A stretch of 64,000 nucleotides of DNA from contig KB445801.1 in NCBI GenBank assembly GCA_000320605.2, positions 379,371 to 443,370 on the forward strand, written 5' to 3'. Shown here piece after piece: positions 1 to 12,303 of this stretch; within the stretch, counting starts at the first letter, position 1; each line of letters opens with the position of its first letter. Origin of the DNA: Gelatoporia subvermispora B (taxonomy: Eukaryota; Basidiomycota; Agaricomycetes; Polyporales; Gelatoporiaceae). The notes below the pieces were generated by a model that saw only the letters and a program-made list of their open reading frames with translations, searched no databases and was not told the origin of the DNA. The translations under genes and the position numbers were made by a program.

Positions 1-888
1 TCCACTTCTCAAGTGATATATAGTGCACAAACGGAATGGCTCACAATCTCTAAAGGATCGACCGCGCTTGAGTAGAGGATGTCTTTCAGATGTAGTATCT
101 CTGCACTCAACGTTTGTTCAAATAGGACAGACAATTTGACACTAGAGAAGCGCCGCTGCGTCGGCAAACACCTTGCTCGCTCTCGTTTAGAAAATCGAAC
201 TCAGATGCAATCCTCACGTTGGCGATTGGCCACTTTATCGCTGCATCAACGAGATGTATGCATTAATTCAATCAAGCTCTACATGATTTTGGGACGAGAA
301 CACAGGCATGGTAATTATAGAGCTACATGTGCCGCTACATAAGCATTCACATAACAAGGACAATTTCCGTCCTACTATTTTCGTCTAGACTTGACCATCA
401 GTGTGCATCGGGCATGGTCAATGTGTTGAGAGTCTCAACTGAGACATGCCTGTCAGATCACTTGTAACATGCCAGTCTCTTCGGCGACTGGAACATGTCT
501 ACAAAGAGGACACGGGCATGGACATGCCTCTTGTGCAGTGACACACTTGTACTTGGCGCTATCAAGAAGCTCAGGTCGTTCAATCAAAAGCTATTTAGAA
601 ATCGCGACCCGGATCTGCAGAAAGAAGACGATTGGCTCGAAATATTGAACGAAAGGAGCAAAACAGATTGGAAGACACTGGGAAGACTGATGTGGGGGGG
701 AGGACAAGTGCCACAAAGCGGAAGCACGTGATGAGCATGGTAGGTAACAGACGCCCAGCAGACGCGGAAATGTACGTCGCACATACCATATTAGGAACGA
801 CGCGTCAGGCGTGGGAAAATGTCAACGGAAAAGTGAACACATTGTGGACTGGGAGAGACCTTGCAAGCAAGGTGACCCGGCTGGGTAG
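1..888. other. No resolved gene; probable 5' part of next gene
   Basis: No recognisable coding region is visible. The first exon or exons of the membrane-protein gene that can be read from position 889 must lie somewhere here, because that exon opens directly behind a splice-acceptor-like TAG. I could not identify the start codon. Confidence 0.4.
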
Positions 889-2539
889 AATACGTTCACC
901 CGGAAGGCGCAATCTATTATGCAAACACACAAGGAAATCTCCCCATTGTCACAGATGCAGCAATTGACAATCCCGTGATCATGATGACCTTGCAAAGAGG
1001 CATTGACTCTCTTCTACTGCTGTTGAAGGAAATGGAACTAGGAGCATTTCCCAATATGGAAATCTATATCACCACTCTGCCTGCGGCGACAGAATGCTAC
1101 TACTACCTAATCGATCATGGCAGCCAGAAGGAATTCTGGCTGCACGACACCGATATGGCCGCCTTGGGCATGTCACCTGTCTCTTCCCGGATTCATACGA
1201 GTACGTCTCATGCTTCCGCATGTTTAAAGGTATTGTCTCATCGATTATAGAGTCCATATTGCAGGAGCACTATTGGACACACGTGGAATATTTCCCTCAT
1301 CGTCCAGTCGCACTGCGCCTCAGGATTGAATTGATGGATATTTTTCGCCATGCCTGTACAGGTAAGCCAAAGGTTCATCATAAAGCCATGTCTCATGCGT
1401 CAAACCCGATACACTCAGACCAGATGACTTCGGATAATTCAACTTTCCCATACGATTCAGAGCAGTGCTCGAAGTTCAAGAATCTCATCGATATCCAGAG
1501 TGGGCGTTTAAGAGATCGTACCACCGAATTCATCAACTAACTGACAAATTTAGACTCTGAAACCACGACATATATGACTTGTCTGGTTGGTATATCCTGA
1601 GTTGCCCTGCGGAGACGATTCATCTATTGACATTTGCAATCAGCACGCATATGGGTCATGATTTGTACACCAAATCGATATATTGCTCCTTCGTATACTC
1701 ATGTTCTCTGTCATAGCACGCCACAGGTACGACCACTTCTATGGGGAACAGTGTGCAAGGTTGTGCAGGGATCAACACGTTTTCGATTGGCCGGATGTCA
1801 AGTTACCCATCGCTGTGAGAATTTACTCGGCAGTCCTATTCAATTTTCCGAAGACTATGGCAAAGAGGTTTGAGGATCTATACATCGACCAAATCTTGTA
1901 CAAGATACACTGGGACCGGTTCATGCGTTCGATGAAGCAGAATTGGCACGAGAATGTCCTGGTGGTACGAGTGCAACGCGTGTATTTTGCCACAAACCTA
2001 ACACATACCACCAGTGCACAGGCGTATTGATGTGCGCCCTATCAATCTGTCTCCAGTCCTGTGGATCTGACAATACGCTCTCTAGTGCAAATGCAGCGCT
2101 TGTGGGATTGGGATTCACCAAGAACCCCCAATTTATGTGCTCTGGAGGTGCCTCGATGATACTGTCCACCAGTGGACTTCTCTCGGGTTGCCTCTTGTTG
2201 CATGCATACGAACAAGCCGACCAGGTCAATGCTGCGACTACGGTTCGTTGATTCTGCAATTATGATTAATGCACTCCATTGATACTTTAAATATAGACCG
2301 CCCACCTGCAGGATGTACGCTACAGCGATTGCGGATTCGGGCTCATCGGTGTCGTCTTCAGCCTTCCAAAGGCCCTTATGTTCTGGTCCATTCTGTTTCT
2401 GTTTTTTGAAATGACGATCACTATGGGAAACCTCATCCATCCAGTCGACACAATTGTTCTTGCACCCATGACTATCCTGGTAGTGCTTAGCTTTGCTGCA
2501 ATCGGTTCTGTTCTGCGGCGGCCGTCGGTAGCGTCGTAG
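889..2539 (+). CDS. WW-like multi-pass membrane protein, 5' end unresolved
   Basis: The first readable exon encodes a WW-like segment (YVHPEGAIYYAN) followed by an acidic helical stretch and a second Tyr-rich element (YYYLIDHGSQKEFW). Later exons carry HYWTHVEYFPHR, then RHRYDHFYGEQCARL, then a hydrophobic C-terminal half with several probable membrane helices around 2030-2530, ending SVLRRPSVAS and TAG. This arrangement (WW-like N-terminus, central helical region, C-terminal membrane bundle) recurs in uncharacterised Agaricomycete proteins. Function is unknown. At least five short introns are needed to join the frames. The exon near 1400-1515 and its junction to 1720 are the least certain parts, and a decayed copy cannot be excluded. 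The stop codon at 2537-2539 is clear. Confidence 0.5.
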
Positions 2540-2705
2540 GTCTGAACTAGATCTGCGGCCACACTCTTCATACCAAAAAGTGTTCTGTTCTATTGCATCC
2601 TATAGCGACTCAATGATATCTCGAGTGTCCTGGCGCTCTAGGTCCACATCCGTAGTCAAACTTTATATACGAAAGCATCGGTCGACATGTCAACGTCATA
2701 AATCC

Positions 2706-2712
2706 TATATAA
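2706..2712 (+). promoter_or_regulatory. TATA box of the small acidic protein gene
   Basis: TATATAA lies about 100 bp upstream of the ATG at 2814, with a short C/T-rich leader between them. The spacing fits a fungal core promoter. Confidence 0.5.
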
Positions 2713-2813
2713 GAAGAGGCAGGCGCTTCTAAAGACCACACCTTGATTTCAACCTCCGTGTTGAGCCATCTCCATCGCCTTTTGTCCACAGTCAACCTCG
2801 TCCTCTCTCAACT

Positions 2814-3356
2814 ATGACTTGGGTTTTTGGCTGGCCTCTGGAGCTCGAACGTGCCATCGAGATTGCAAAAGCGCGCAAACTTGACCGCAAGCACGCCAAC
2901 ATGACCGAGAACAAGCTCTACCTTGCAGCTGCGTTCGATATTGTGCAGAAACTTCGTTTGCGAAAGTGGCCCCTTCTAGCATGCTGGGATGGCGACCAAA
3001 TGACGTGTGTCTTCGCACTCTGCGTCGACAAGAAGGCCAGGACCGCAGAACAGGCCAAAGTCCGCATGTCTAGGATGCCCCCGTACGAGACGGCTCTCAG
3101 GTTATCAGCGGTCCTTCAGACAGAGGACGGTCCTAAGTGTTATCTGTACTACGACAGAACGTATACGCCCTGGGGTGGAGAGGTAGATTCATCGGACTCA
3201 TCTGATGAATCCGATTCGGAGTCGTGTGGCGAGCACCAGGAATCCGACGAATCTGACGCAAAGTCAAATGGCGAGCCTCAGGATGCAGGAAGCCAGGCCC
3301 CTGTGGCCGTTCCTGCCAACGACCTTGAGCCAAGCCCAGAAACTAAGGGCGAGTAG
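2814..3356 (+). CDS. Hypothetical protein with acidic Ser/Asp/Glu tail
   Basis: Intronless 180-codon frame starting at ATG in good context (ACTATGACTTGG) behind a TATA box. Residues 1-125 look like a compact mixed alpha/beta domain (MTWVFGWPLELERAIEI, then a Lys/Arg-rich helix, LLACWDGDQMTCVFAL, CYLYYDRTYTPWGG). Residues 125-180 are a low-complexity tail with repeated SSDESDSES and ESDESDAKS blocks followed by a Pro-rich end. There is no signal peptide or membrane segment. I do not recognise the family. The acidic serine clusters could be casein-kinase-2 targets, which is inference. It is likely real because of the single open frame, the promoter and the coding-like composition of the first 125 residues. 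Confidence 0.55.
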   Translation: MTWVFGWPLELERAIEIAKARKLDRKHANMTENKLYLAAAFDIVQKLRLRKWPLLACWDGDQMTCVFALCVDKKARTAEQAKVRMSRMPPYETALRLSAVLQTEDGPKCYLYYDRTYTPWGGEVDSSDSSDESDSESCGEHQESDESDAKSNGEPQDAGSQAPVAVPANDLEPSPETKGE

Positions 3357-4734
3357 AGAAGTGTGGTACATTCTACTTCACAAGGACGTAATAATTCAGA
3401 TCGGTACCTTCAGGACACGATTGCATGGCTCAGATGGTGCTTCGACCGCGCGCATCCGATCGCGCTGATTCTCTTCCAATCGTACATCATGATCAGCGGA
3501 GATCTATATACCCTGACTGTGACCTTGATCTGTTGAGTATGTACGTTCTGTAATGTTTGTGGAATGTTGTCGAATGTACGCAGGTCAATTATATCAATTA
3601 TTTTCCATACCAGCTTGTAGTGTTTAAGGGTCACGATCGCGAGGTTGTGGCTGCTGATTGAGGGACGAGAAAGCCAACCGGAACACCAAGGTTTCCGACG
3701 TATCCCATCTGTTGCACTCTAACCGCGGGCACGAAGCTATGTTATGATAGGACAATCCTCAGAATATGTATGAAGCTGCGCGAACTCGGCATGAGTATGT
3801 GCTCGCGACAGTATGGAAGTCTTTGGAAGACCAACTTGACGCGTCTGAAACGAGCTACGGAGTTGGAGGTCCGTCAAAACCACTAAAGAACCGTTTTCGC
3901 GAATTGTCCATACGATGTTGCGTGCTTTTCAGGCTTATTTCGACCCCTAGCGTCGTGCGATCTGCCGTCCGTCATGATGCTGCCCGTGTCAGGTTATATG
4001 ATCGCTATAGTTCAGCATTCATTCCATGTCCCATGCTGTATGAAGATACTCTCCCTACGAAGGCTAGAAACTCTAGACGTACTTTCCATGAACATTGTGG
4101 TAGGTGGTTTGTGGCTGAGCATATCGCAGCCACGTTTCTGGGTCAATGGAGCACTGGAATGCTCCCTCTACCTATTAGGATAGCTGTCTGTTCATATGCG
4201 GGAGGAAGCGTGAAGCACGCTTGCATTCTCGAGGTCACACCGTGGCCCTAGTCATTCAGAGAGTGAGCATGCGGCGGTAGGCATCGAACCTGTGAAAGTA
4301 GCCTTGCAGCACTGTCAGACTTTGTTTCTCACAGGGGTTGGGCAGCGTGAACGTCCGACTGAGATGCGCTCCTCAGCGATGAGTCCCGGAGCTCCACAGG
4401 GAATATGACAGAGCGACCATGGAAGACGGGGATGACGTTGCACTCGGACGTGCCTGGGCCCTGACATCGTCGAACTCTCGTACATACCCGACACCCAATA
4501 GCGCACACGCAAACAAATAGGTCGATCACACATGTCCGGGCCATGCAAGATCTCATTGTGTCTAGCTCATTACACAGAACAAACGTGACAGTGCAGAGGA
4601 GAAATAAGAAATCATACAGTGATATATGAAACAGGGAGAATTCATCGGTCGAGCGTCCTCGCCGTCCTTTCGACTTCAGATTCGCATTCGTGTTGTGGAT
4701 AGGGTAGTAGAGGGGGATGTCCTCAAAGACGCAT
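3357..4734. other. Intergenic region, no confident gene
   Basis: A 161-codon plus-strand frame at 3766-4251 has an ATG but no recognised motif. Facing it on the minus strand, 4256-4375 carries a stop-free stretch of about 38 codons with protein-like composition (ending FDAYRRMLTL and TGA) but no start. Neither can be assigned. Confidence 0.3.
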
Positions 4735-7693
4735 TTACTGCTTGGGAGCAGCGGCCTTGTGCTTGGACGCCATCTGCGAGGTTTGGTCAGTATACGGAGC
4801 ACACGGAAACCAAGTCGGAAACGAACCAGGTTGAGAGCGGAGCCAGCCTTGAACCACTCAATCTGGCCCTCGTTGAAGCTGTGCGCAAGGGGAATTTCCT
4901 GAAAAGAGATATGTCAACGTCATAAACCTTATTCAAGAACAGGAAGTTACGCACATCCTTGGAACCGTCGGTGTGCTTAGCAACGAGAGTGAGGTTCTTG
5001 CCAGGGGCGAACGACTCGAGGCCGACGATGTCAACGCGGTCGTGGGGCTGGAGCTTCTCGTAGTCGGCCGGGTCGACGAACGTGAGCGCAAGCATACCCT
5101 GCTTCTTCAAGTTGGTCTCGTGGATACGGGCGAATGAGCGGGTGATGATGGCCATGCCGCCGAGGAAGCGGGGCTCGAGGGCAGCGTGCTCACGCGAGGA
5201 ACCTTCACCGTAGTTGTGGTCACCGATGACGACCCACTTGATGCCGTGGTCACGGTAGTACGCAGCGGTCTGGGGGACAGCGCCGTACTCGCCAGTGATC
5301 AAGTTCTTGACCTTGTTCGCCTCGTTGTTCTCCGAGTTGATGGCACCAATCAAGCAGTTCTGCGAGATGTTCTCGAGGTGGCCACGGTACTTGAGCCAGG
5401 GTCCACCAGCCGAAATGTGGTCCGTAGTGCACTTGCCCTTAACCTTGATCAGAACCGGGAGATCCGTGGGGGTCTTGCCATCCCAAGGCTTGAAGGGCGT
5501 CAGGAGCTGGAGACGGTCACTCTTGGGGTCGACGGCAACCTGGACGGAAGCACGGTCCTCAGGCGGGGGCTGGAAGGTGTTCTGGCCGGGGTCGTAGCCC
5601 TTGGGAGGGAGCTCGTGGCCGGAGGGGTCCGAGAACTTGAACGGCTTGCCGTCAGTGCCAGTGAGAGTGTCCGTGAGCGGGTTGAAGCGGAGGTCGCCAG
5701 CGAACGCGAAGGCAGTGACGATGTCCGGGGAGGCGACGAAGGCGTGGGTGGCGGGGTTAGCGTCGTTACGGCCGGTGAAGTTACGGTTGTACGAAGTGAT
5801 GATGGAGTTGACCTCGCCCTTCTTGACATCCTGACGGTCCCACTGACCGATGCAAGGACCGCAAGCGTTGGCAAGGATGACACCACCGACCTCCTCGAAG
5901 GCGCCGATCTGACCGTCACGCTCAATGGTAGCGCGAACCTGCTCCGAACCGGGGGTAACCGTGAACTTGCTCTTAGTCTGGAGACCGTGCGACGAAGCCT
6001 CACGAGCGATTGATGCAGCGCGGGACATGTCCTCGTACGACGAGTTCGTGCAAGAACCGATGAGAGCAACCTTGAGTTCCGCGGGCCAGCCGTTCTTCTC
6101 AAGCTCAGCCTTGAACTTAGAGACGGGGGTAGCAAGATCGGGAGTGAAGGGACCGTTGATATGGGGCTCGAGCTCAGACAGGTTCTAATGCGCAATGAGC
6201 AATACGTTCTGTAGCCAAAGACAAGTACACTCACGATCTCAATCTCCTGATCGTACTCGGCACCCTCATCCGCACGCAGGTTGTGCGAGAAGCGCTGCGC
6301 GTACTTGGCAATGTCTCCGCGACGGGTAGCGTTCAGGTAGTCGGCCATGCGGTGGTTGTAGGGGAAGACCGAAGTTGTCGCACCGATTTCAGCACCCATG
6401 TTGCAAATTGTCGCCATACCCGTGCAGGACAGGGACTCGACACCAGGACCCTTGTACTCGACAATCGCACCAGTACCACCCTTGACAGTGAGGATGCCCG
6501 CAACCTTGAGGATGACGTCTGTGGCGAAACTCAGTAAGGTGCCCATAACCCATTGCGCCACACTCACCCTTGGGCGTTGTCCAGCCGCCAATCTTGCCGT
6601 TGAGGTGAACACCGATAACCTTGGGGCACTTGAGCTCCCAGGGGAGGCCAGCCATGACATCGACAGCGTCAGCACCGCCGACACCGCAAGCAACCATCGC
6701 GAGACCACCAGCGTTGGGAGTGTGCGAGTCAGTACCGATCATGAGACCACCGGGGAAGGCATAGTTCTCGAGGATAATCTGGTGAATGATACCAGAGCCG
6801 GGCTTCCAGAAACCAAGACCATACTATATGTTCGCAGGAACGGCGTTAGGAACGTGATAGGGGCATCCGGGGACGGTAGTTGACGTACCTTCGCCGTAGC
6901 AGTAGCCAAGAAATCGTAAACCTCCTTGTTCGTATTAACCGCGCGCGCAAGATCCTTGGGGCCGCCAATCTGAGCCTCGATAAGGTGATCGCAGTGAACC
7001 GTAGTCGGCACGGCCGCGGTGTCCATGCCTGCGGACATGAATTGCAGGATCGCCATCTAGACGCGCGAGTGACGTCAATTAGCATACATCGTTCTCGAAG
7101 CCAGACACAATCCCGTGAAAGCCGTCCGCGCCCGTGCAGCGACCCTGGCGGGTCGGAACTGACACGGGTGGGGAAGAGGGGGAACGAGTATCACGCGTCT
7201 AATACACGCGCCACCAGCGGTGACGCGTTGCTCGCGCAGGTACACTTGAGGATGGAGAGGATCAACCCACCTGTGCCGTTGCATCCTGGCACGCAACGCG
7301 CTGCAATAGACAAGGTCAGAGAACGCTGAGAGGTAGCAAATGCAGAACATACGTCAGGACGAAGCTTAAGGTAGCTGACACCCCGGGTGATGTCTTGGTT
7401 GACCGGGTCGTCGAGGTGACCGTACACAATCTTCTCCGACATCGTCAGGGGGCGGTTGAGCCTGCGCGAGAGTGTTGGTCGTCTGCGGTCGCTGTTGTCG
7501 CGTAAGACACGTACCTCTTGCGAACGACGGCGAGGGTGTCCTCAATGCGCTGGTAGTTGATGTGTGCATTGGGCTCGAGGAGGGACATGGGGACCTTGGT
7601 CGCGCCGATGGGCTCAGCGGCGGTGGCCATGCCAGCGGCCAGCCGCTGGAGCGACCGCCGCATGGCTGCGGTTTTGGAGGAGAGGTTGAACAT
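4735..7693 (-). CDS. ACO1: Aconitate hydratase, mitochondrial
   Basis: Converts citrate to isocitrate via cis-aconitate in the TCA cycle, using a [4Fe-4S] cluster. The product starts [18 protein letters not shown], an Arg/Ser-rich amphipathic leader typical of mitochondrial import, then [20 protein letters not shown]. Family landmarks follow in order: [44 protein letters not shown], the cluster Cys of [11 protein letters not shown], the two cluster Cys of ACGPCIGQW, and the swivel domain with [27 protein letters not shown] and [18 protein letters not shown]. Several introns interrupt the 5' third (around 7060-7510), with others near 6830, 6560, 6210, 4900 and 4790. The last exon encodes only [12 protein letters not shown]. 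Length (about 780 codons) fits the family. Long frames on the opposite strand here are mirror-strand artefacts. Confidence 0.97.
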
Positions 7694-8914
7694 CGTCGTT
7701 CACGTCGACGAGGACGGCGACGAGAAAAGCGAAAGCAAAGACGTCTGCGGCAAACGCCGGTGGGCCCTGTGACGAATTTATTAGAGCTGATTGGCTTCGG
7801 ACACGCGCGCCGAAGTTGCCGCCTAACCCCGGCCGAGTCCCCACCGACATCTTCATCCCGACCACATCTCCTCCGGCTTCGTCTTCCTTGCATTCAATTG
7901 TCGGACAACATCTACCGCTCGGACTTGGCCAAACTTATCCGTCGCCATCCTCAGTTCATCTCATTTTTTCTTCTTATTTTCTCTCTGGTCGAGCTCGCTA
8001 CCGCCCCGCTCTTTCACCGCTACCCGCTCCGAGAGCACGAACGGCCCCGAACAAGCCACGTCCGCAACCAGGTCATGAGGACTCGGATCTTGTGCGGACG
8101 AGTCGTCGGACACGGCGCGGCGTTGCTGAGTGCAGAAGCGTCCGCACGCGAGCTGTATGCGCGATATTTATGTACACACAATGTACGTCTCGGGCAGACA
8201 CAAATGTGATTGGATGTCGAGCGCAAGTCGGCCGCGCACGCCTCATCATGATGGCTCAGATGGTAGTCCTGCAAGCTACACGGTACGTGATACGCCACCC
8301 GGTGTTCTCGCACGATATGTCTTCCGTTGGACCCACCCGGCGCGCATTCCGACCGCGTCGGGCGCGTTCTCCAGGCGCGCGAAGCGGATACCAGATTCGC
8401 AGAGATGTCTCCTGCGCACGGCAGGGCACCAATGAACGCGCATATATTCGCAAATTTGCGGTTCCAGGTGGCTATATGCGCCTATCGGCTTCAATGATTC
8501 GGCCGTACAGCAGACCTCCGTCCCAGAACACGCCAAAGAGTTCCGAGCCGCCGTCACTACCTATTCTGTCCACAACTGCACCGCGCCCAAGTCCACCTAC
8601 TCCAGATATCCGCCATTCGGAATCCCAACCAGCTTTGCTATCTTATTCTGGACTATTACCAGCAAGGTACGTCACACTCAGGAGACTACACCACATAGGT
8701 GATGCCATCGAAGCATGTATGACACTCTGCGGTACAAAGAAGCCTCGCGCGGGTCCGCTTCGACTCCCTTTGCAGCCTTCGAAAGATTACACACCTTACG
8801 TCGCCAATGACAGCGCTGAAGATGCAAGCAATCCCAGAAATCAGTCTATCATGTCGCAAATTCGTACAAGGTCGTCCAATAATACACTGCCGCTCCGCGC
8901 GCGGGCCTGAAATC
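7694..8914. other. Aconitase upstream region / downstream of permease
   Basis: About 1.2 kb between the aconitase ATG (minus) and the permease stop (minus). It contains C/T-rich stretches around 7850-8000 on the plus strand. A long plus-strand frame runs through it but lacks an ATG over its first part and has no recognisable domain. I see no gene. Confidence 0.4.
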
Positions 8915-11339
8915 CTACAAAACATATCTGAACTCCCTATTCTGGATATCCGTGAGGTCCAAGAATTCCTGCATGGGGGCACATCAGCATCCACTCCACT
9001 CAACGACAGAGCCCAATGTAGCTCGTGCCACCAGGTGTACGCACCTTGTCCACCTTGCGCTCGACGCGCTTGCCTTCGGGCGTGATGACCTCGATATACA
9101 CATCGTCATACGTATCATCCAGCGGCTCCGCGTCGCGCCGCTTGTTTTCGCGCGCAAGGAGCCATCGGATGATAAGCAGGAGCCCCGGGCAGATGAGATA
9201 GCAAATCCCAATAATCGCCCACGGGATGTGGTTCCTGTGGTGCAAATCAGGCACGTGCGCGCATCAGCTTCTGCTTCTAGCCCCCGAAGACTGGGGTAGG
9301 GGCGCACCTGGGCGTGTATTTCGCCTGCCACATGAACGGGCCCGCAGCGTTGCCGACGCAGTATGCGATGAGCATGATGGCGTTCACGGTGACGCGCTTC
9401 GTGTGCCCCGCGGTGACATTTGAGAGCCAGGACAGCGAGAGGACGAAGCCCGTCGTGCCCACGCCTATCCAGTTCCCTATCAGCGCAGGTTCGGGATCCA
9501 CAGACTAACGCATCACGCACCTGTGAGCCACTGTCCAAACAAGAGCCCGACCTTATCGCTCCACGGGAGGAGGTTGATGAGTAGCACACCGAGCCAGTTC
9601 GGGAGGAAATAGACCACGCCGACATACGCGCGTGCGTCCTTGTATCGCGCGGCGAGGTGCACGCCCGTCCAGATGGTAACAATTTCGATCGTGCCGTCGA
9701 CACACCCAAGTAGCGTCGTCTGCAAGTTGCTGAACCCGAAGGACGAGACGATGATCTGGCGCTGGTTGGTCAGACTGTTCGGGACATTGTCCAGCGCAGA
9801 GAAGAGCGCGAAGAGCCATGTCTTTGGGTCGGTAAGTGCCTCGTAGAACCTGCACGTCGAAGAAATGTCAGGAGCTATATCCTGAGTACAACTGCGCGAG
9901 ACGTACTGCTCGATCTTGAAGTGCTTGTTCTCCACACCCGTTTGGTTTTCCTGTTGTTTACGTACGTGAGCAATCGACGAACGTTCGGTACATACGTTGG
10001 ACTCTAACCTTGATGCGCTTCACTGCCTTCGCTCGCTCGTCCTTGGTCAGGAACCAGGCATTCGTCGGGGAATCGGGGAAGAAGAACCTGTGATCATGTA
10101 CGTCAATACAGCCTGATGTACGATCCGTGAGCTTATGCACTCACCAGAATGCCGCGGCGACGAATAGTGTGAGCACTCCGGTGATGATCATGAGCCTGCA
10201 CTTTGTCTCAAATCACCACTCGCGGCTCAAGAGTCGAAAGTACGTACCACTGCCATGGCTCAAATCCTGTCGTCGTGATATGGAGCGTCCCAAAGCTGAT
10301 AAAGCCAGAGATAATTTGAGCTGTGCAACTTCGGTCAATTGTCGCAACGTGAAAACCGAGATAACATACCGGTACCGTTCATTAGGACTGAAAAAATACA
10401 TCGCTATTAGACAGCTAACCCAGGACGAAGCTGGAGTTCACATACACCAATATCCCACACGCAAGGTCTGCTCGTTGCGTGTATAGAACATGGAGCTGAC
10501 GATCATGAACCCAGCAGTGATCGAACCTTCGCACATTCCGAGGACGAAACGGGCAGCGAAGAGCCCGCCGAAATTCTTGCATGCTGCATGCGAGCAGAGT
10601 GCAACTCCCCAAATAAGAATGTTGATGCTGGGCGCGATAGAATTAGAAGAGAGTTCAGACGTGAGCACTGGTGGGTACGCCGATCACACGTACCTCATCC
10701 ATTTCCCTACTGGGAAACGCTGCAATGCTAAGTTCTGCGGGTATTCGAACGCCAGATAACTCAGGTAGAAGATTGTACCGAGCCTGCGCATCATATGAGT
10801 CCTACGTCCACATGTGGCCGCGAGAGACGTGATTTTCGTACCAATTATACCTGTGGGTGGGTGTATTAGACATTGATCCACGATCAAGAAGCATCGACGT
10901 ACTGGTTAGTGGTCAAGTGGGTTGCTTCCCTGCAACGATCCGCGCAGTCAGAAACCGTGGCATCTGCACCTCGTTCGCGGAACTCACTTGATGCCAAGGA
11001 TCGCCGCGCTTCCGAGCGTTGTTTTGTCCATAAATTGGATCCAATATAGTACTGTGAGTATGTTATCAGTATCCTCGTTCCAAAAGCCGTGGGTGGTAAG
11101 ACCACCTCCAACTGTAATTCAAGTCTACGCAACGATAGGAATTGCAACTCACCACACATCAGAGGTAGAATGTGCCAGTCGATCTTCTTTCGAATCCTTG
11201 CCCCCTCCTCCGCGCTGACCTCCAAGTTATCCCCCGCGACAAGTTCCGCGGCCGTATCGACCTCCCTGGTCGCAACGGCAACATGAACGTTGCCCTTCTT
11301 CTCATCTTCCTGCTCACTGAAGGACTCGCGTGAGCTCAT
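8915..11339 (-). CDS. MFS permease, Dal5/Tna1-like anion:cation symporter
   Basis: Plasma-membrane major facilitator of the allantoate/nicotinate permease (ACS) family, which imports small organic anions with protons. The product starts MSSRESFSEQEDEKKG, a hydrophilic tail, then the family signature RIRKKIDWHILPLMC and YWIQFMDKTTLGSAAILGIK. Further landmarks are EYPQNLALQRFPVGKW (loop 2-3), GLFAARFVLGMCEGSITAGF, FFFPDSPTNAWFLTKDER with the ERAKAVKRIK loop between the two six-helix halves, NSLTNQRQIIVSSFGFS, and GNAAGPFMWQAKYTPR. The C-terminal exon reads EFLDLTDIQNREFRYVL and TAG, a strongly conserved end in this family. At least nine short introns. The exact substrate cannot be told from sequence. 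Confidence 0.9.
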
Positions 11340-12303
11340 GGCGTGCGGCGAGCGAAAGAGGGTGTATCGCGAGCGATCAGGCCGCCAGAGTGCACGCGCC
11401 GCGGTTTGAAGGCTTTTGTACCAGCGGGCCCCCGCCAACGGAGTAATGGTTCCCGCCATTGTCAGCATCAACGCAGGCACCCTGTTGATAGAGAAGTGCC
11501 AGGATAAGCGCAGAGGAAGCTCAGAAGCCTGCGCGGAGAGGGAATGATAACGTCACATGAGGCCAGCCAGCCTGAAGATAGCCAACAGGTCGCATGAGGC
11601 GATGGAGAACGCTTGCGAGATATGCAATACTCCAACCCCAGTCAACGTCTCTTGATCTTCCTTGGCGAGCCGGGTCAGAGTAATTCAGTCATCCAAGTTG
11701 CAAGCTGCGAGCGTCCTCGAGACGACTAGGTCCAATAAATAAGCAGACGTGGGAATATACTGTACTAATAAACGAGCGCTTCCGATGCGACACTGACGAC
11801 CGGAAGCAAATTGCAGGGGATATACTGGGCAATAGATTTGCTACGTCTGATACCATTTGATGCAGACGATGGCAATGGCCGATGGAGGGCTGTGATGCGA
11901 TTTCACCGCACAAAAACAGTTCTGCGCCGAAAGCTGCGTGGTACGATACAAGTCAGCGCATGTCTCGCAACTCGAATTCGCAGCCAGGGAAGCGAAACAC
12001 AGAAAAAGTGATATCATTACCAGAAAAGTCCATGTACAAACATCATTATGAGCGCATCCGAATAGTTGGGCATGGTGCTAAGAACTTCGGTACTCTTCGC
12101 TGTAGTCGTCGTTATATATGTACTAATGACTACTATCGTACCGAGGTGCAGTCCGTGCTATCTTCGAGATTTGGTCGGAACAGTCGACCTGCGAAGCTCA
12201 TGGCTACGGCATGCACCTATGTGTGCGAGAGCGATCGCATATATGATGCGAACACTCACCAGGGTGCACCAAGAATGTTGCTGGACTGGTTGATGCTTCA
12301 GCA
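11340..12303. other. Intergenic, nothing recognised
   Basis: Between the permease start and the deaminase-like gene stop. Short frames only; none has a recognisable motif or coding-like composition. Confidence 0.4.

Noticed and set aside
3766..4251. 161-codon plus-strand frame as a confident gene
   Set aside because: It has an ATG but no recognisable domain, promoter or splice structure; kept only as a note in the intergenic entry.
4262..4290. tRNA B-box-like GGTTCGATGCC on the minus strand
   Set aside because: No A box at the right distance and no acceptor pairing. The same bases read as coding-like sequence (HRFDAYRR).
5186..6013. 275-codon plus-strand frame inside aconitase
   Set aside because: Antisense mirror of a strongly biased GC-rich coding exon; its Val/Arg/Glu-rich product has no motif, and the minus strand encodes aconitase.
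5500..6708. 402-codon minus-strand frame overlapping aconitase
   Set aside because: Only its first part matches aconitase. After the exon end it continues in the wrong frame as a Ser/Arg/Leu-rich shadow.
7816..8910. 364-codon plus-strand frame upstream of aconitase
   Set aside because: No ATG at its start, no recognisable domain, Pro/Arg/Ser-rich composition; it spans the promoter of a minus-strand gene.
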